Shown here one piece after another: positions 26,831-35,834 of a stretch of DNA of 64,000 nucleotides (the first letter of the stretch is position 1; each line of letters begins with the position of its first letter). The stretch lies in assembly GCF_021559775.1 (NCBI RefSeq), contig NZ_CP056048.1, positions 248,001-312,000 of the forward strand, given 5' to 3'. Under the pieces are notes generated by a model, which did no database searches, was not told the origin of the DNA, and saw only the letters and a list, made by a program, of their open reading frames with translations. This DNA comes from Gillisella vitis (lineage in GTDB: Bacteria; Pseudomonadota; Alphaproteobacteria; Rhizobiales; Rhizobiaceae). The translations under genes and the position numbers were made by a program.

Positions 26831-27869
26831 GCGACGCGAACATCGACCTCTTGTGCTGGTCATCGCCACGCCGATCATGGCCATTGTCGCCGCGCTGGCG
26901 ATCTCAGGCATTCTTATTGCGATTGCAGGTGCGCCGGTTGTGGAAGCCTACTGGCGGATTCTGATCGGTGCTTTCGGCTCACGGCTTTCGACCACGGAAA
27001 CGCTCACCCGCGCGACGCCTTTGATGCTGACAGGTCTTTCTGCGGCAGTGGCGTTTCGGGCGCGCCTGTGGAATATCGGGGCCGAGGGCCAGCTTTATCT
27101 CGGTGCCATCACCGTTGCGGCGGCAAGTTCGCATCTTTTGGGTGATTTTGCCCCAGTCGTCCAGATTCCCGCCCTGCTGATCCTCGGTGCGCTCGCGGGC
27201 ATGGTTTTGTTGCTCGTGCCGCTTTGGCTGCGCCTGCGCTTTTCCGTGGACGAAGTGGTGACGACCTTGCTGCTGAATTTCGTTGCGGTGCTGTTTGTCT
27301 CAATGCTGATTGATACCGTGTTGAAAGACCCGATGGCTTTCGGTTGGCCGCAATCGCAATCGGTGGCTGACGCTGCCATGCTGCCAAAACTGTTGGCGCG
27401 CTCACGCCTGCATTTGGGCCTTGTCATTGCGGTGGTGCTGGCGCTCGTGCTGCATTTTGTCCAACAGCGCACGGTGTTTGGCATTCGCTCACGAGCGGCT
27501 GGCCTTAACCCGGCAGGGGCCGTTTTTGCAGGCGTGCCGCTTGGCCGCACGCTGGTCACGGTTGCCTGCATTTCCGGGGGTCTTGCCGGGCTTGCAGGTG
27601 CTGTGGAAGTCATGGGCGTCAAGGGCTATGTGACCACGGATCTCTCTCCCGGTTATGGCTATTCCGGCATTGTGGTGGCCATGCTGGCCAATCTCAATCC
27701 GCTGGGCGTTGTGCTGGCGGCACTGTTTACCGCCACCATGTTCGTCGGAGCCGACGGCATGAGCCGCGCCATGGGCATTCCGAGCTATATTGCGGATGTG
27801 ACGGTGGCTCTATCGCTGCTGACCATGCTGGTCGCGCTGTTTTTCACCCAATACAGGATTGTCCGATGA
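26820..27869 (+). CDS. ABC transporter permease, BMP/nucleoside type (first)
   Basis: A 349-residue membrane protein of the BPD_transp_2 family with eight or more hydrophobic segments. Motifs: ATPLMLTGLSAAVAFRARLWNIGAEGQLYLGA and GYGYSGIVVAMLANLNPLGVVLAALF, both characteristic of YufP/NupP. ATG at 26820 overlaps the ATPase gene; its own end overlaps the next permease by four bases. Confidence 0.92.
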   Translation: MRFERREHRPLVLVIATPIMAIVAALAISGILIAIAGAPVVEAYWRILIGAFGSRLSTTETLTRATPLMLTGLSAAVAFRARLWNIGAEGQLYLGAITVAAASSHLLGDFAPVVQIPALLILGALAGMVLLLVPLWLRLRFSVDEVVTTLLLNFVAVLFVSMLIDTVLKDPMAFGWPQSQSVADAAMLPKLLARSRLHLGLVIAVVLALVLHFVQQRTVFGIRSRAAGLNPAGAVFAGVPLGRTLVTVACISGGLAGLAGAVEVMGVKGYVTTDLSPGYGYSGIVVAMLANLNPLGVVLAALFTATMFVGADGMSRAMGIPSYIADVTVALSLLTMLVALFFTQYRIVR

Positions 27870-28810
27870 GCGCTATGATGGACATCCTTGCTTCAACCGG
27901 CCTGTGGGCTGCCGTCCTCAGGATTGCGACGCCCTTGATTTTCGGCACGCTCGGCGCGCTGCTGTGCGAGCGCGCGGGTGTGCTCAATCTCGGCATCGAA
28001 GGCATCATGACGTTCGGTGCCATGATCGGCTGGTTATCGGTCTATCACGGCGCTGATCTGTGGACTGGCCTGCTGATCGCGGCACTGGCGGGCGGTGTTT
28101 TTGGTGCATTACATGCGCTTTTGACCGTGACCCTCGGGCTATCCCAGCATGTCTGTGGCCTCGGAATCACGCTGTTTGCCTCCAGTTTCAGCTATTACAC
28201 CTTCCGCCTGGCAGTTCCAGTCGCGGGAACTCCGCCAACCATCGTTCCGTTCAAGCCGATTGCGATTCCGGGTCTCAGCGATCTGCCCTTTGTCGGGCCT
28301 GCCTTTTTCGTGCAGACACCGCCAACCTATCTCGCCATTCTGCTGGCGGTCATTTTGGCCTATGTCATCTTTCGCACGCCGCTTGGCCTTGCCATCCGCA
28401 TGACAGGTGAAAATCCCCATGCAGCGGAAGCGCAAGGAATCAATCCAATGGCGGTGCGCTATGGTGCCGTGATTGCTGGCTCGGCCTTGATGGGCATGGC
28501 AGGCGCTTTTCTGACATTGTCGGCGTTCAACAGCTTTTTCCCCACCATGGTGCAAGGGCGCGGCTGGATCTGCATTGCACTCGTGGTGTTTTCCTCATGG
28601 CGACCGGGCCGGGCGCTGCTGGGTGCGCTGCTTTTTGCGTTTTTCGATGGCTTTCAACTGCGCCTGCAAACGGCGCTCGGTGGGGCCGTGCCCTACCAAC
28701 TATTTCTGATGACCCCCTACATCCTGTCCATCGCCGCCCTTGCGGTGATGGCGCGCCGCGCCCGCGTGCCGCAGGCGCTGATGCAACCCTATCGGCGCGG
28801 CGAGCGCTGA
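27866..28810 (+). CDS. ABC transporter permease, BMP/nucleoside type (second)
   Basis: A 314-residue YufQ/NupQ-like permease. Motifs: ATPLIFGTLGALLCERAGVLNLGIEGIMTFGAM and GRGWICIALVVFSSWRPGRALLGALLF. It completes the heterodimeric channel with the preceding gene (ATGA overlap). Sixteen bases later comes the cytosine-deaminase-like gene, still in the operon. Confidence 0.92.
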   Translation: MSAMMDILASTGLWAAVLRIATPLIFGTLGALLCERAGVLNLGIEGIMTFGAMIGWLSVYHGADLWTGLLIAALAGGVFGALHALLTVTLGLSQHVCGLGITLFASSFSYYTFRLAVPVAGTPPTIVPFKPIAIPGLSDLPFVGPAFFVQTPPTYLAILLAVILAYVIFRTPLGLAIRMTGENPHAAEAQGINPMAVRYGAVIAGSALMGMAGAFLTLSAFNSFFPTMVQGRGWICIALVVFSSWRPGRALLGALLFAFFDGFQLRLQTALGGAVPYQLFLMTPYILSIAALAVMARRARVPQALMQPYRRGER

Positions 28811-28826
28811 ACCAAGGAAACTCACC

Positions 28827-30116
28827 ATGTTCGATCTCATCATCCGCAATGCCAACCTGCCAGATGGCCGCCAGGGTTTCGATATTGGCCTCTCTGGCGG
28901 AAAGATCACCGCCATCGAAAAGCGGCTGGATGCTGTGTGCGGCGAGGAAATTGATGCAACGGGCCGCCTCGCCAGCCCCCCCTTTTGCGATCCGCATTTT
29001 CACATGGATGCAACGCTGTCGCTGGGCATGCCGCGCATGAATGTATCGGGCACATTGCTGGAAGGTATCGCGCTCTGGGGCGAGCTGCGACCGCTGTTGA
29101 CCAAGGAGGCGTTGGTTGAGCGCGCGCTCCGCTACTGCGATCTCGCCGTCTCCCAAGGCCTTCTGTTTATCCGCAGCCATGTTGATACGTCGGATCCAAG
29201 ACTGGTCACAGCAGAAGCCTTAATTGAGGTGCGCGAACGGGTGGCACCCTATATTCAATTGCAGCTCGTGGCCTTCCCGCAAGACGGCTATTACCGCGCT
29301 GAAGGCGGCGTTTCCTCGCTCAACCGGGCGCTGGATATGGGTATCGACATCGTTGGCGGCATCCCGCATTTCGAGCGGACAATGGAGGAGGGAAGGCTCT
29401 CGCTGGAGGCTCTCTGCCGCATTGCTGCCGAGCGGGGCCTGCCGGTCGATATCCATTGCGACGAGACCGACGATCCGATGTCACGCCATATCGAGACGCT
29501 GGTGGCGGAAACCATTCGCCATGGGCTGCAAGGCCGGGTGGCAGGTTCGCATCTCACCTCCATGCATTCCATGGATAATTATTACGTCTCCAAGCTCATT
29601 CCGCTGATGGCGGAAGCCCGGATCAACGTCATCCCCAACCCGCTGATCAACATCATGCTCCAAGGCCGCCACGACACCTATCCGAAACGTCGTGGCATGA
29701 CGCGGGTCCGCGAACTGATGGCGGCAGGGCTGAACGTCTCCTTTGGTCAGGATTGCACCATGGATCCATGGTATTCAATGGGATCGGCCGACATGCTGGA
29801 GGTTGGTCACATGGCCATCCACGTTGCACAAATGGGCGGGCTGGACGACAAGAGACAGATTTTTGACGCGCTCACCGTCAATTCAGCAAAAACCATGGGT
29901 CTCGACGGCTATGGTCTGGAGGTTGGCTGCAAGGCTGATCTCATCGTATTGCAGGCGGCAGACGTATTTGAGGCGCTGCGTCTCAAGCCATCACGCCTGT
30001 TTGTGGTCAAGGGCGGTAAGGTAATTTCCCGCACCGCACCCCGCATTGGAGAATTGTTTCTGGAAGGCCGCCCTGCGTCTGTCGATAGCGGACGCGATTA
30101 CGTGCCGGTTTACTGA
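28827..30116 (+). CDS. Cytosine deaminase-like amidohydrolase
   Basis: A 429-residue metal-dependent hydrolase close to CodA. Metal and catalytic motifs are in order: FCDPHFHMD (HxH), DIHCDETDDP (H and the catalytic E), AGSHLTSMHS (third H) and FGQDCTMDPWYSMG (conserved D). Cytosine deaminases show FGHD..DPWYP here, so the Gln may mean a different ring substrate such as isocytosine, creatinine-like or a triazine. Last gene of the BMP operon. Its stop codon overlaps by 7 bases the stop of the convergent amidohydrolase gene, leaving no intergenic terminator. Confidence 0.85.
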   Translation: MFDLIIRNANLPDGRQGFDIGLSGGKITAIEKRLDAVCGEEIDATGRLASPPFCDPHFHMDATLSLGMPRMNVSGTLLEGIALWGELRPLLTKEALVERALRYCDLAVSQGLLFIRSHVDTSDPRLVTAEALIEVRERVAPYIQLQLVAFPQDGYYRAEGGVSSLNRALDMGIDIVGGIPHFERTMEEGRLSLEALCRIAAERGLPVDIHCDETDDPMSRHIETLVAETIRHGLQGRVAGSHLTSMHSMDNYYVSKLIPLMAEARINVIPNPLINIMLQGRHDTYPKRRGMTRVRELMAAGLNVSFGQDCTMDPWYSMGSADMLEVGHMAIHVAQMGGLDDKRQIFDALTVNSAKTMGLDGYGLEVGCKADLIVLQAADVFEALRLKPSRLFVVKGGKVISRTAPRIGELFLEGRPASVDSGRDYVPVY

Positions 30117-31690
30117 TCCGACATTGAATTGTAGCGGTAACGACGATAACCAGCCCCAAGGCCCAACTGTTGCAGGCTGGATTCGAGATGCGGCAGCAGG
30201 GTTTCTACCGCCTGCCAGGCATACCGTTCCGCATCCGTTTCCGGGTGTGATAGAATAGCCTCGATTTCCGCCATGACAGCATCGCGGTCAACAGTTGTCA
30301 CGCGACCGCCATCCACCACCAGCCGCCCGCCGACGAAAACCTGTTCTATGGCGTGACGCCCACCGCGATGCAGCAGGGCTTCCACGGGCGGCGTTCGTGA
30401 ATTGATAGCCGGGCGGGCGATGCGGTCCTTGTCCATCAGCACGATATCGGCCTGCCAGCCAGGCTCCAGACGTCCCGTAAATCCACCGAACCCGGCGGAG
30501 GCCGCACCATGTTCGCTGGCCATTTGCAACACGGCACCCGCATCCGGTCTGTCGTTCCAAAGGCCGGTTTCCCGGTGCAGCGCCCAGACCAGTTTCATTT
30601 CCAGTGTCATGTCGCGGTCGTCGGCAATATTCGACTGGTCGATGCCGAGGGCCACTGGAATGCCACGCCGCCGCATCTCGTTGACGGGCGCAATCCCGCT
30701 GCCGAGCCTGAGGCCGGAAGAGGCATTGTGGCAGATTGTGCAGCCGCAGGAGGCGATGATGTCGAGATCCTCGCCATTCATCCAGTTGCCGTGGCCAAGC
30801 GTTACATTGGCGTCAAGGCATTGCAGTTTTTGCAGATGCTGAACCGCGCTGCGGCCATAGGTGCGCCGGGCAAATTCCGCCTGCCGCTCGGTTTCGAGAA
30901 GGTGCATGTGGACATTTCCACCTGCCGCCTTGGCCGTCTCGAAAATCGTCTGCAAGGCATTATCGCTGCACCAGTGCAGATTGGCTGGCGCAAGATTCAT
31001 GCGGATATGCTGTGGGCTACCCTTCATGAAACGGGCGCGCAGATCGGTGTAGAATTCCATCAGCCGGGGAACCGGAATATCGGCAGCGGCCAGTTGCGGC
31101 GCAATCCAGTCGCGCAGTTTGGCGGGCAGGCGGCTTAAGATATCCGCATCCGGCTCGTAGGACAGAATATTGCGGTCGCGGATCATGAAGCAATAGCCGA
31201 GCCGCATGCCGATTTCGCCATAGGCCGAGATTGTTGCTTCTGCCGTCTGCATCCAGCTGTCCGGCGTGCCGGAAAAGCCGCTATGGATGTGTTGTACGGT
31301 GGTCGTGCCGCTTTCCAGCATTTCGATGGCCGAATAAAGCGTATCCAGCCGCTGGTCGATCCGGCGCATGGCGCGAAATTGCGGCAGCCACAGTTCCAGC
31401 GGCGCGAAAGGCACGCCCTGCATCAGCGGTGTCACACCGAAATGGTGATGCGCGTTGACCAGGCCCGGCATGGCGATCATCCGGCGCGAGCCAAAGCGTG
31501 GCAGGTGGTCGTTGCCATAGCCGACCGCTTCCATCGGACCGATCTGGGCGATCATGCCCTTCTCGACGCGGATGCCGACATCGTGGCGCATGGTCATTTT
31601 GCCATCCGTGCCAATGCCGGTCAGCACGGTGCCGGCCTCGATGATGCAATCTGCGCCGGGATTGTCCGGCATCGCAATGGCCCGCGTCAT
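30110..31690 (-). CDS. TRZ/ATZ-type amidohydrolase
   Basis: A 526-residue amidohydrolase of the chlorohydrolase/guanine-deaminase-like group. Metal motifs: PGLVNAHHHFG, VHMHLLETE, LGHGNWMNGEDLD, CHNASSGLRLGSG and VALGIDQSNIADDRDM. The last carries the conserved Asp after the H/N-rich motifs. Probably removes an amino or similar group from a nitrogen heterocycle. Its ATG overlaps the stop of the questin-oxidase-like gene, and it is the last gene of the long minus-strand operon. Confidence 0.85.
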   Translation of the reverse strand: MTRAIAMPDNPGADCIIEAGTVLTGIGTDGKMTMRHDVGIRVEKGMIAQIGPMEAVGYGNDHLPRFGSRRMIAMPGLVNAHHHFGVTPLMQGVPFAPLELWLPQFRAMRRIDQRLDTLYSAIEMLESGTTTVQHIHSGFSGTPDSWMQTAEATISAYGEIGMRLGYCFMIRDRNILSYEPDADILSRLPAKLRDWIAPQLAAADIPVPRLMEFYTDLRARFMKGSPQHIRMNLAPANLHWCSDNALQTIFETAKAAGGNVHMHLLETERQAEFARRTYGRSAVQHLQKLQCLDANVTLGHGNWMNGEDLDIIASCGCTICHNASSGLRLGSGIAPVNEMRRRGIPVALGIDQSNIADDRDMTLEMKLVWALHRETGLWNDRPDAGAVLQMASEHGAASAGFGGFTGRLEPGWQADIVLMDKDRIARPAINSRTPPVEALLHRGGRHAIEQVFVGGRLVVDGGRVTTVDRDAVMAEIEAILSHPETDAERYAWQAVETLLPHLESSLQQLGLGAGYRRYRYNSMSDQ

Positions 31691-32733
31691 ATCCGATAGT
31701 CTCCAATCAGGCCGAGACGCCGCGCCGCGGCAACGCGATAGAGCGGGTCTGCATAGATCGTCATTTCCTGTGCTGCCGAATAGGCAAGGCTGATATCATG
31801 TTCGTCATAGCTGGCCGCCGCCGCCGCAAAAATCTCTGGCCAATCCGGGGCGGCCAGCGCGCGCCAGCGCGAGATCTCCTCCTCCGGCGGCAGGGTTGGA
31901 AAGTCCAGTTCGCGCATCAGCGCCGCAATCGCTTGCCAGAACACGCGCAGCAGGGTGTCGCGGGTTTGCCGGTCGCAAGTGGGGCTGAGCAGGCGTATCC
32001 AATGCATGCCCGTGACCACATGCAAAGCGGCAAAATGCTGGGTGGCCGCAAAAAGACGGATGGCGACAGCGGCCATCTTTTCCATCGTATCGGGGCCAAT
32101 TTCCAGCCAGTCTACAACAGGAACAAAATCCGGCAGGGCGGCGGCATCACGCATGTTCTGCCACAGAAGATCATGAAGCGTCAGCGTGTGCATGGGGGCG
32201 ATCAGTGTGACCCGACGTAGCACCTCTGAGGGATCGTCGGTGACAGGGCTTGCGCCGGTCGCGGGCGGCAGCGCCAGATAGGTCGCCGCCCAATAGGCAA
32301 GCGCAATGGCGATATCACCTTCGTTTTGGCGCAACACGCCATAAGCCGTGCGCATCAGCGCGTGAAAGGCGCTTGCCGCCACGCCCGGTGCCAGATCCGG
32401 TAGATAGTGCTTGAGCGCCGCCTCTATTCCGAGCCGGGAGACTTCAGCGGAAAAAAACAGCCGAAGATCCGGCTCCCGCTCCCGTTGGCCGAGAACGGAG
32501 CGCCATGTTGTTGCATCGAGCGGCGTGGATGGCTGGCCGAAGGGCAGCAGTTTTTTGATACCCTTATAATGGTCGAAAAAACGGCGCATCTGGGCCGGTG
32601 TGCCGCCAATTTCGGCCAGGGCGCAGAGCACCATCGGCGCGTGGTTGGCGAAAGTACCGGTAAATTCCGATCCCCAGGCGGGCATTTCGGCGAGCAGTGC
32701 TTCGACCTCCGCCGCTTTGGCTGGTGCCATCAT
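31687..32733 (-). CDS. Questin oxidase-like protein
   Basis: About 348 residues, mostly helical, no signal peptide. It resembles the questin oxidase family (cofactor-light Baeyer-Villiger-like ring-cleaving enzymes known from fungal anthraquinone pathways): an N-terminal NHAPMVLCALAEIGGTP, then FHALMRTAYGV...EGDIAIALAYWAATY and a C-terminal YDEHDISLAYSAAQEM. The two histidine-bearing motifs fit that family. ATG at 32733 follows GCGAGGAGAATACC; a start 7 codons earlier overlaps the upstream gene. Substrate in bacteria is not established. Alternative: an uncharacterised helical oxygenase. Confidence 0.72.
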   Translation of the reverse strand: MMAPAKAAEVEALLAEMPAWGSEFTGTFANHAPMVLCALAEIGGTPAQMRRFFDHYKGIKKLLPFGQPSTPLDATTWRSVLGQREREPDLRLFFSAEVSRLGIEAALKHYLPDLAPGVAASAFHALMRTAYGVLRQNEGDIAIALAYWAATYLALPPATGASPVTDDPSEVLRRVTLIAPMHTLTLHDLLWQNMRDAAALPDFVPVVDWLEIGPDTMEKMAAVAIRLFAATQHFAALHVVTGMHWIRLLSPTCDRQTRDTLLRVFWQAIAALMRELDFPTLPPEEEISRWRALAAPDWPEIFAAAAASYDEHDISLAYSAAQEMTIYADPLYRVAAARRLGLIGDYRI

Positions 32734-32747
32734 GGTATTCTCCTCGC

Positions 32748-33566
32748 TCAGCACAGGTTCGAAAAGCGCGTCTGCGCTACAAGTTGCGAGAGATCGAAGG
32801 CCTGTGTCGCGGCAATCAGGCTGACAAGTCCATCGGCGGCGCGATCAAGCACGATCTGGCCCTTCTGTGCGGTTGCATTGCTGGCATTGCCGCAGACGCC
32901 CGCTGGATGAAGATCCTGCGCCTGCCAGCCGAAACCCACGGCACCTTCTGCTGTCAGCATGCTGCCGGATTTCTCAATTGCCACCGTCAGGGGGACGAAA
33001 TCCTCGGCTTTGTCCATGGCCACCCGCTCCGGCGCGATGGCCAGCATCATGCTGGTTTCGATGTCGCCGCCATGGATGCCGTGGTCTATTTCCGCGGGCG
33101 AGAACAGATCCTCCACCGGCGCGATGCGGAACCAGGAACAGGAAACCGCCAACATGCCAAGCTCGATACGGATATCGCGGCAGACTATGTCCATCAGCGC
33201 CATCTGGCCGCCATGGGAATTGAACAGGATCAATTTCGCCGCACCCGCACGCTTGACGCTGCGGGCCAGATCCAGCCACACATGGCGCAGGGTCTCGCCG
33301 GAGATCGCCAGCGTGCCGGGGAAGGCGATGTGCTCGTCGGATTTCCCGACCATCATGGGCGGCAGGAACAGGACGTCGGTGTCCGGCTGCAAGCGCGCCA
33401 CCGTGCGCCGGATGATCTCCGCGTTGATGGCCGCATCGACATCGACGGGCAGATGCGGGCCGTGCTGCTCGACAGCGGCGATAGGAAGCACCACCACCGT
33501 TTTTGAGAGATCACGCTCGGCAAAGGTTTGGGTTGAATGATCCACCCAGTAGAAAGACCTAGTCAT
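32748..33566 (-). CDS. Creatininase family amidohydrolase
   Basis: A 272-residue member of the creatininase/formamide hydrolase family. Metal-binding motifs: LPIAAVEQHGPHLPVDVD (Glu and His), FNSHGGQMALMD and HGIHGGDIETSMML (catalytic Glu). Members open cyclic amides such as creatinine or act on formamide and pyrroloquinoline intermediates. It overlaps the FAD monooxygenase gene by four bases at its start and nearly abuts the questin-oxidase-like gene, so all are co-transcribed. Confidence 0.87.
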   Translation of the reverse strand: MTRSFYWVDHSTQTFAERDLSKTVVVLPIAAVEQHGPHLPVDVDAAINAEIIRRTVARLQPDTDVLFLPPMMVGKSDEHIAFPGTLAISGETLRHVWLDLARSVKRAGAAKLILFNSHGGQMALMDIVCRDIRIELGMLAVSCSWFRIAPVEDLFSPAEIDHGIHGGDIETSMMLAIAPERVAMDKAEDFVPLTVAIEKSGSMLTAEGAVGFGWQAQDLHPAGVCGNASNATAQKGQIVLDRAADGLVSLIAATQAFDLSQLVAQTRFSNLC

Positions 33567-35044
33567 GATGCTTTTTCCATCATCCGTGCTGCATTTCGGG
33601 CAGCAATAACAGCTTCGAAATCATCACTGACCGGCAGGTCCTGCGAGCTATAAGCCTCCAGCCCCGGCAGGATTGCGTTTTCCTGATCCAGCAGCAGCCG
33701 GCGCTCAATGCCGCGCACCACCCTTGGCAGGGCATAGCGATGGCCGCTGATTGAGGTGGAATGCGGGCCATGGCTGACGAAACTCGCGCTGTTGAAGGCA
33801 AAGACCCGGCTGACCCAGCCGTCTTCCGGCACCTTCGGCAGGAATGCGTAATAGGGGTCGAGATAGGGCAATTGCGACAGCCGGGCGTCCTCCTCTCCGG
33901 CTGAGGGCGTGAAATGTTCACCCCAAAGCGCAACCTTTGGTGCCAGGGTTTTCAGTTCCGGGCGCGTTGAGAGATCGACATCCATGCCTGTTGCCAGCAA
34001 CAGGTGATCGAAGACCAGCACGCCATCGGGCGTCTTTACCGACACGGCGCCGTCTTTTTCAAAAACCTCCAGCCACGGTGTGGCGGGGCGCAGGGTAAAG
34101 CCCGGTAGCGCCATTGCTGTCTCAAAGGCGCGCACCGGTGGCGGCTGGTCGGTGCTGCGGAAAAACCGGGCGATCTGCCAGCGGGTATGGTCGGACAGCG
34201 CCCCGAAACCACTGAGAAGCGGTGGTGCTTCCAGCGCGCGGTGCGGATTGGTGCGGGGCAGTTGTTTCCGGCGAAAGCAGAGATCGACCGAGGCAGCACC
34301 GCTGTTCAGCGCGGTGACGGCATTGTCGAAGGCCGAGGCACCGTGACCGAGAATGCCGATCCGCTTGCCCTTCAAACGCTTAAAATCCACCGGTCCATTG
34401 GTATGGTCATAGCGCTGCGATGGCAAAGCGTCGGAAATGAAACGCGGCACCCGCCAGGCACCGGCACCGTCAAAGCCGGTGGCCAGAACCACGGCCCGCG
34501 CCAGATGGCGCTCGACATGGCCCTGCCGCAGAGTGGTGACGGCCATCAGGTCGCCTTCCGGGGAGACGTCCGTAACGCTGGTCTCATTGGTGATGGCAAT
34601 GTCGAAAACCTCGGCATACCAGTCCAGATAGGCCTTCCAGTCGGTGCGGGGGATGCGGCCCAGTGTCTGCCAGGCCTCAATGCCATAGCGGGTTTCGAAC
34701 CAGCGACGCACCGAGAGATTGGCGACGTTGAATTCGTTGCCGACCGCCGTTTTGGGGGTGCGCAATTCTTCCATTCGGGCAAAGGTGGTCCATGGTCCTT
34801 CCGCGCCAGCCGGGGCGCTGTCGAACAGGCGGATCTGCTGGACCCCATCCCATTTCAGCGCCGCTGCAATGGTGATCGCCGACTGTCCCCCGCCAACGAT
34901 GGCGACATCGCAGACGGATAGGGCCGAGATGGGCAGTGGCGCAAGCCAGGGAGCCGCCGGATAGGCGAGGGCGGCAAGATCGGCCCTCGCTGCGTCCTTT
35001 AAACGAGCAAGTGCGGCCACGGCATCGGGGAGAGGATCAAGCAT
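33563..35044 (-). CDS. FAD/NADPH-dependent monooxygenase-like protein
   Basis: About 493 residues with two dinucleotide folds: FAD motif VAIVGGGQSAITIAAAL and NAD(P) motif IGILGHGASAFDNAVTAL, and a later LLLATGMDVDL element. The pattern matches the N-hydroxylase/Baeyer-Villiger flavin monooxygenase group (SidA/IucD-like). ATG at 35044 overlaps the upstream permease stop by 8 bases; an earlier in-frame GTG or TTG would lie inside the permease gene. Likely attacks the imported compound first, adding oxygen at N or C. Confidence 0.8.
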   Translation of the reverse strand: MLDPLPDAVAALARLKDAARADLAALAYPAAPWLAPLPISALSVCDVAIVGGGQSAITIAAALKWDGVQQIRLFDSAPAGAEGPWTTFARMEELRTPKTAVGNEFNVANLSVRRWFETRYGIEAWQTLGRIPRTDWKAYLDWYAEVFDIAITNETSVTDVSPEGDLMAVTTLRQGHVERHLARAVVLATGFDGAGAWRVPRFISDALPSQRYDHTNGPVDFKRLKGKRIGILGHGASAFDNAVTALNSGAASVDLCFRRKQLPRTNPHRALEAPPLLSGFGALSDHTRWQIARFFRSTDQPPPVRAFETAMALPGFTLRPATPWLEVFEKDGAVSVKTPDGVLVFDHLLLATGMDVDLSTRPELKTLAPKVALWGEHFTPSAGEEDARLSQLPYLDPYYAFLPKVPEDGWVSRVFAFNSASFVSHGPHSTSISGHRYALPRVVRGIERRLLLDQENAILPGLEAYSSQDLPVSDDFEAVIAARNAARMMEKAS

Positions 35045-35834
35045 GGTCTGAGGGTCCTGAAATACTGTGTTTGTGCCGGTTGCGGCGATAAAGCTCGCTG
35101 ACAATGACGATCACGGCTGTCAGCAAAAGCACCACGACCTGCATGGCGTTGAGGTCGGGCTTCAGCTCGCGCCGGAATTGCGAGGCGATAATCAACGAGA
35201 GCGGCTGCGTGCGACCGGCGAGAAACATCGAGATGGTCAGATCGGCCAGCGATAGAATAACGCCAATGGAATAGGCAGCACCGATGGCACCCTTCAACTG
35301 CGGCAGCACGATCCGGCGAAAGCTCTGCCAAGGGGTTGCCCCCAGATCGCGGGCGGCATCTTCCAGCCGTTTGTCGAGGCGGATGACGGTGGCGGCAATG
35401 ATGGTGGTGGCAAACGGGATGGCGATCAAGGTTTGCGCAGCGATAAGAGCGGCTGCTCCGCGCCCCAGTCCTATCCAGTTCATCAGCATGGCCTGGGCAA
35501 TTGACAGCACCGTTTTCGGCACCAGAAATGGCAGGACAATCAGAAAGATAAAGACCGGGCGAAAGGCCAGCCTGGGCGAGGCAAGTGCCAGGGCCGCGCA
35601 CAGACCGATCAAGGCCGCCAGGATGCCGACCGGCTGGGAAATCAGGAAACTGGTCAGGAAGCCATTGAGAAAGGTCGCATTGCCGAACAGGTCTTTGTAC
35701 CAGGAAAGCGTGAAGCCGCTTAAGGGAAAGGCCATCAGGCTGGAGGCATTGAAGGAAAACAGCGCCAATACGATGATCGGCAGATAGAAGAAGCCGACAG
35801 CGAGGCCAAGAGTCAGGGTGATCCGCCGGTTCAT
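35037..35834 (-). CDS. Spermidine/putrescine-type ABC permease, PotC-like
   Basis: A 265-residue permease with six hydrophobic segments. The EAA loop is present (LEDAARDLGATPWQSFRRIVLPQLKGAI) and the N-terminus begins with LTLGLAVGFFYLPIIVLALFSFN, typical of PotC. It overlaps the PotB-like gene by four bases. Substrate may be a polyamine, opine or other organic cation. Confidence 0.9.
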   Translation of the reverse strand: MNRRITLTLGLAVGFFYLPIIVLALFSFNASSLMAFPLSGFTLSWYKDLFGNATFLNGFLTSFLISQPVGILAALIGLCAALALASPRLAFRPVFIFLIVLPFLVPKTVLSIAQAMLMNWIGLGRGAAALIAAQTLIAIPFATTIIAATVIRLDKRLEDAARDLGATPWQSFRRIVLPQLKGAIGAAYSIGVILSLADLTISMFLAGRTQPLSLIIASQFRRELKPDLNAMQVVVLLLTAVIVIVSELYRRNRHKHSISGPSDHA

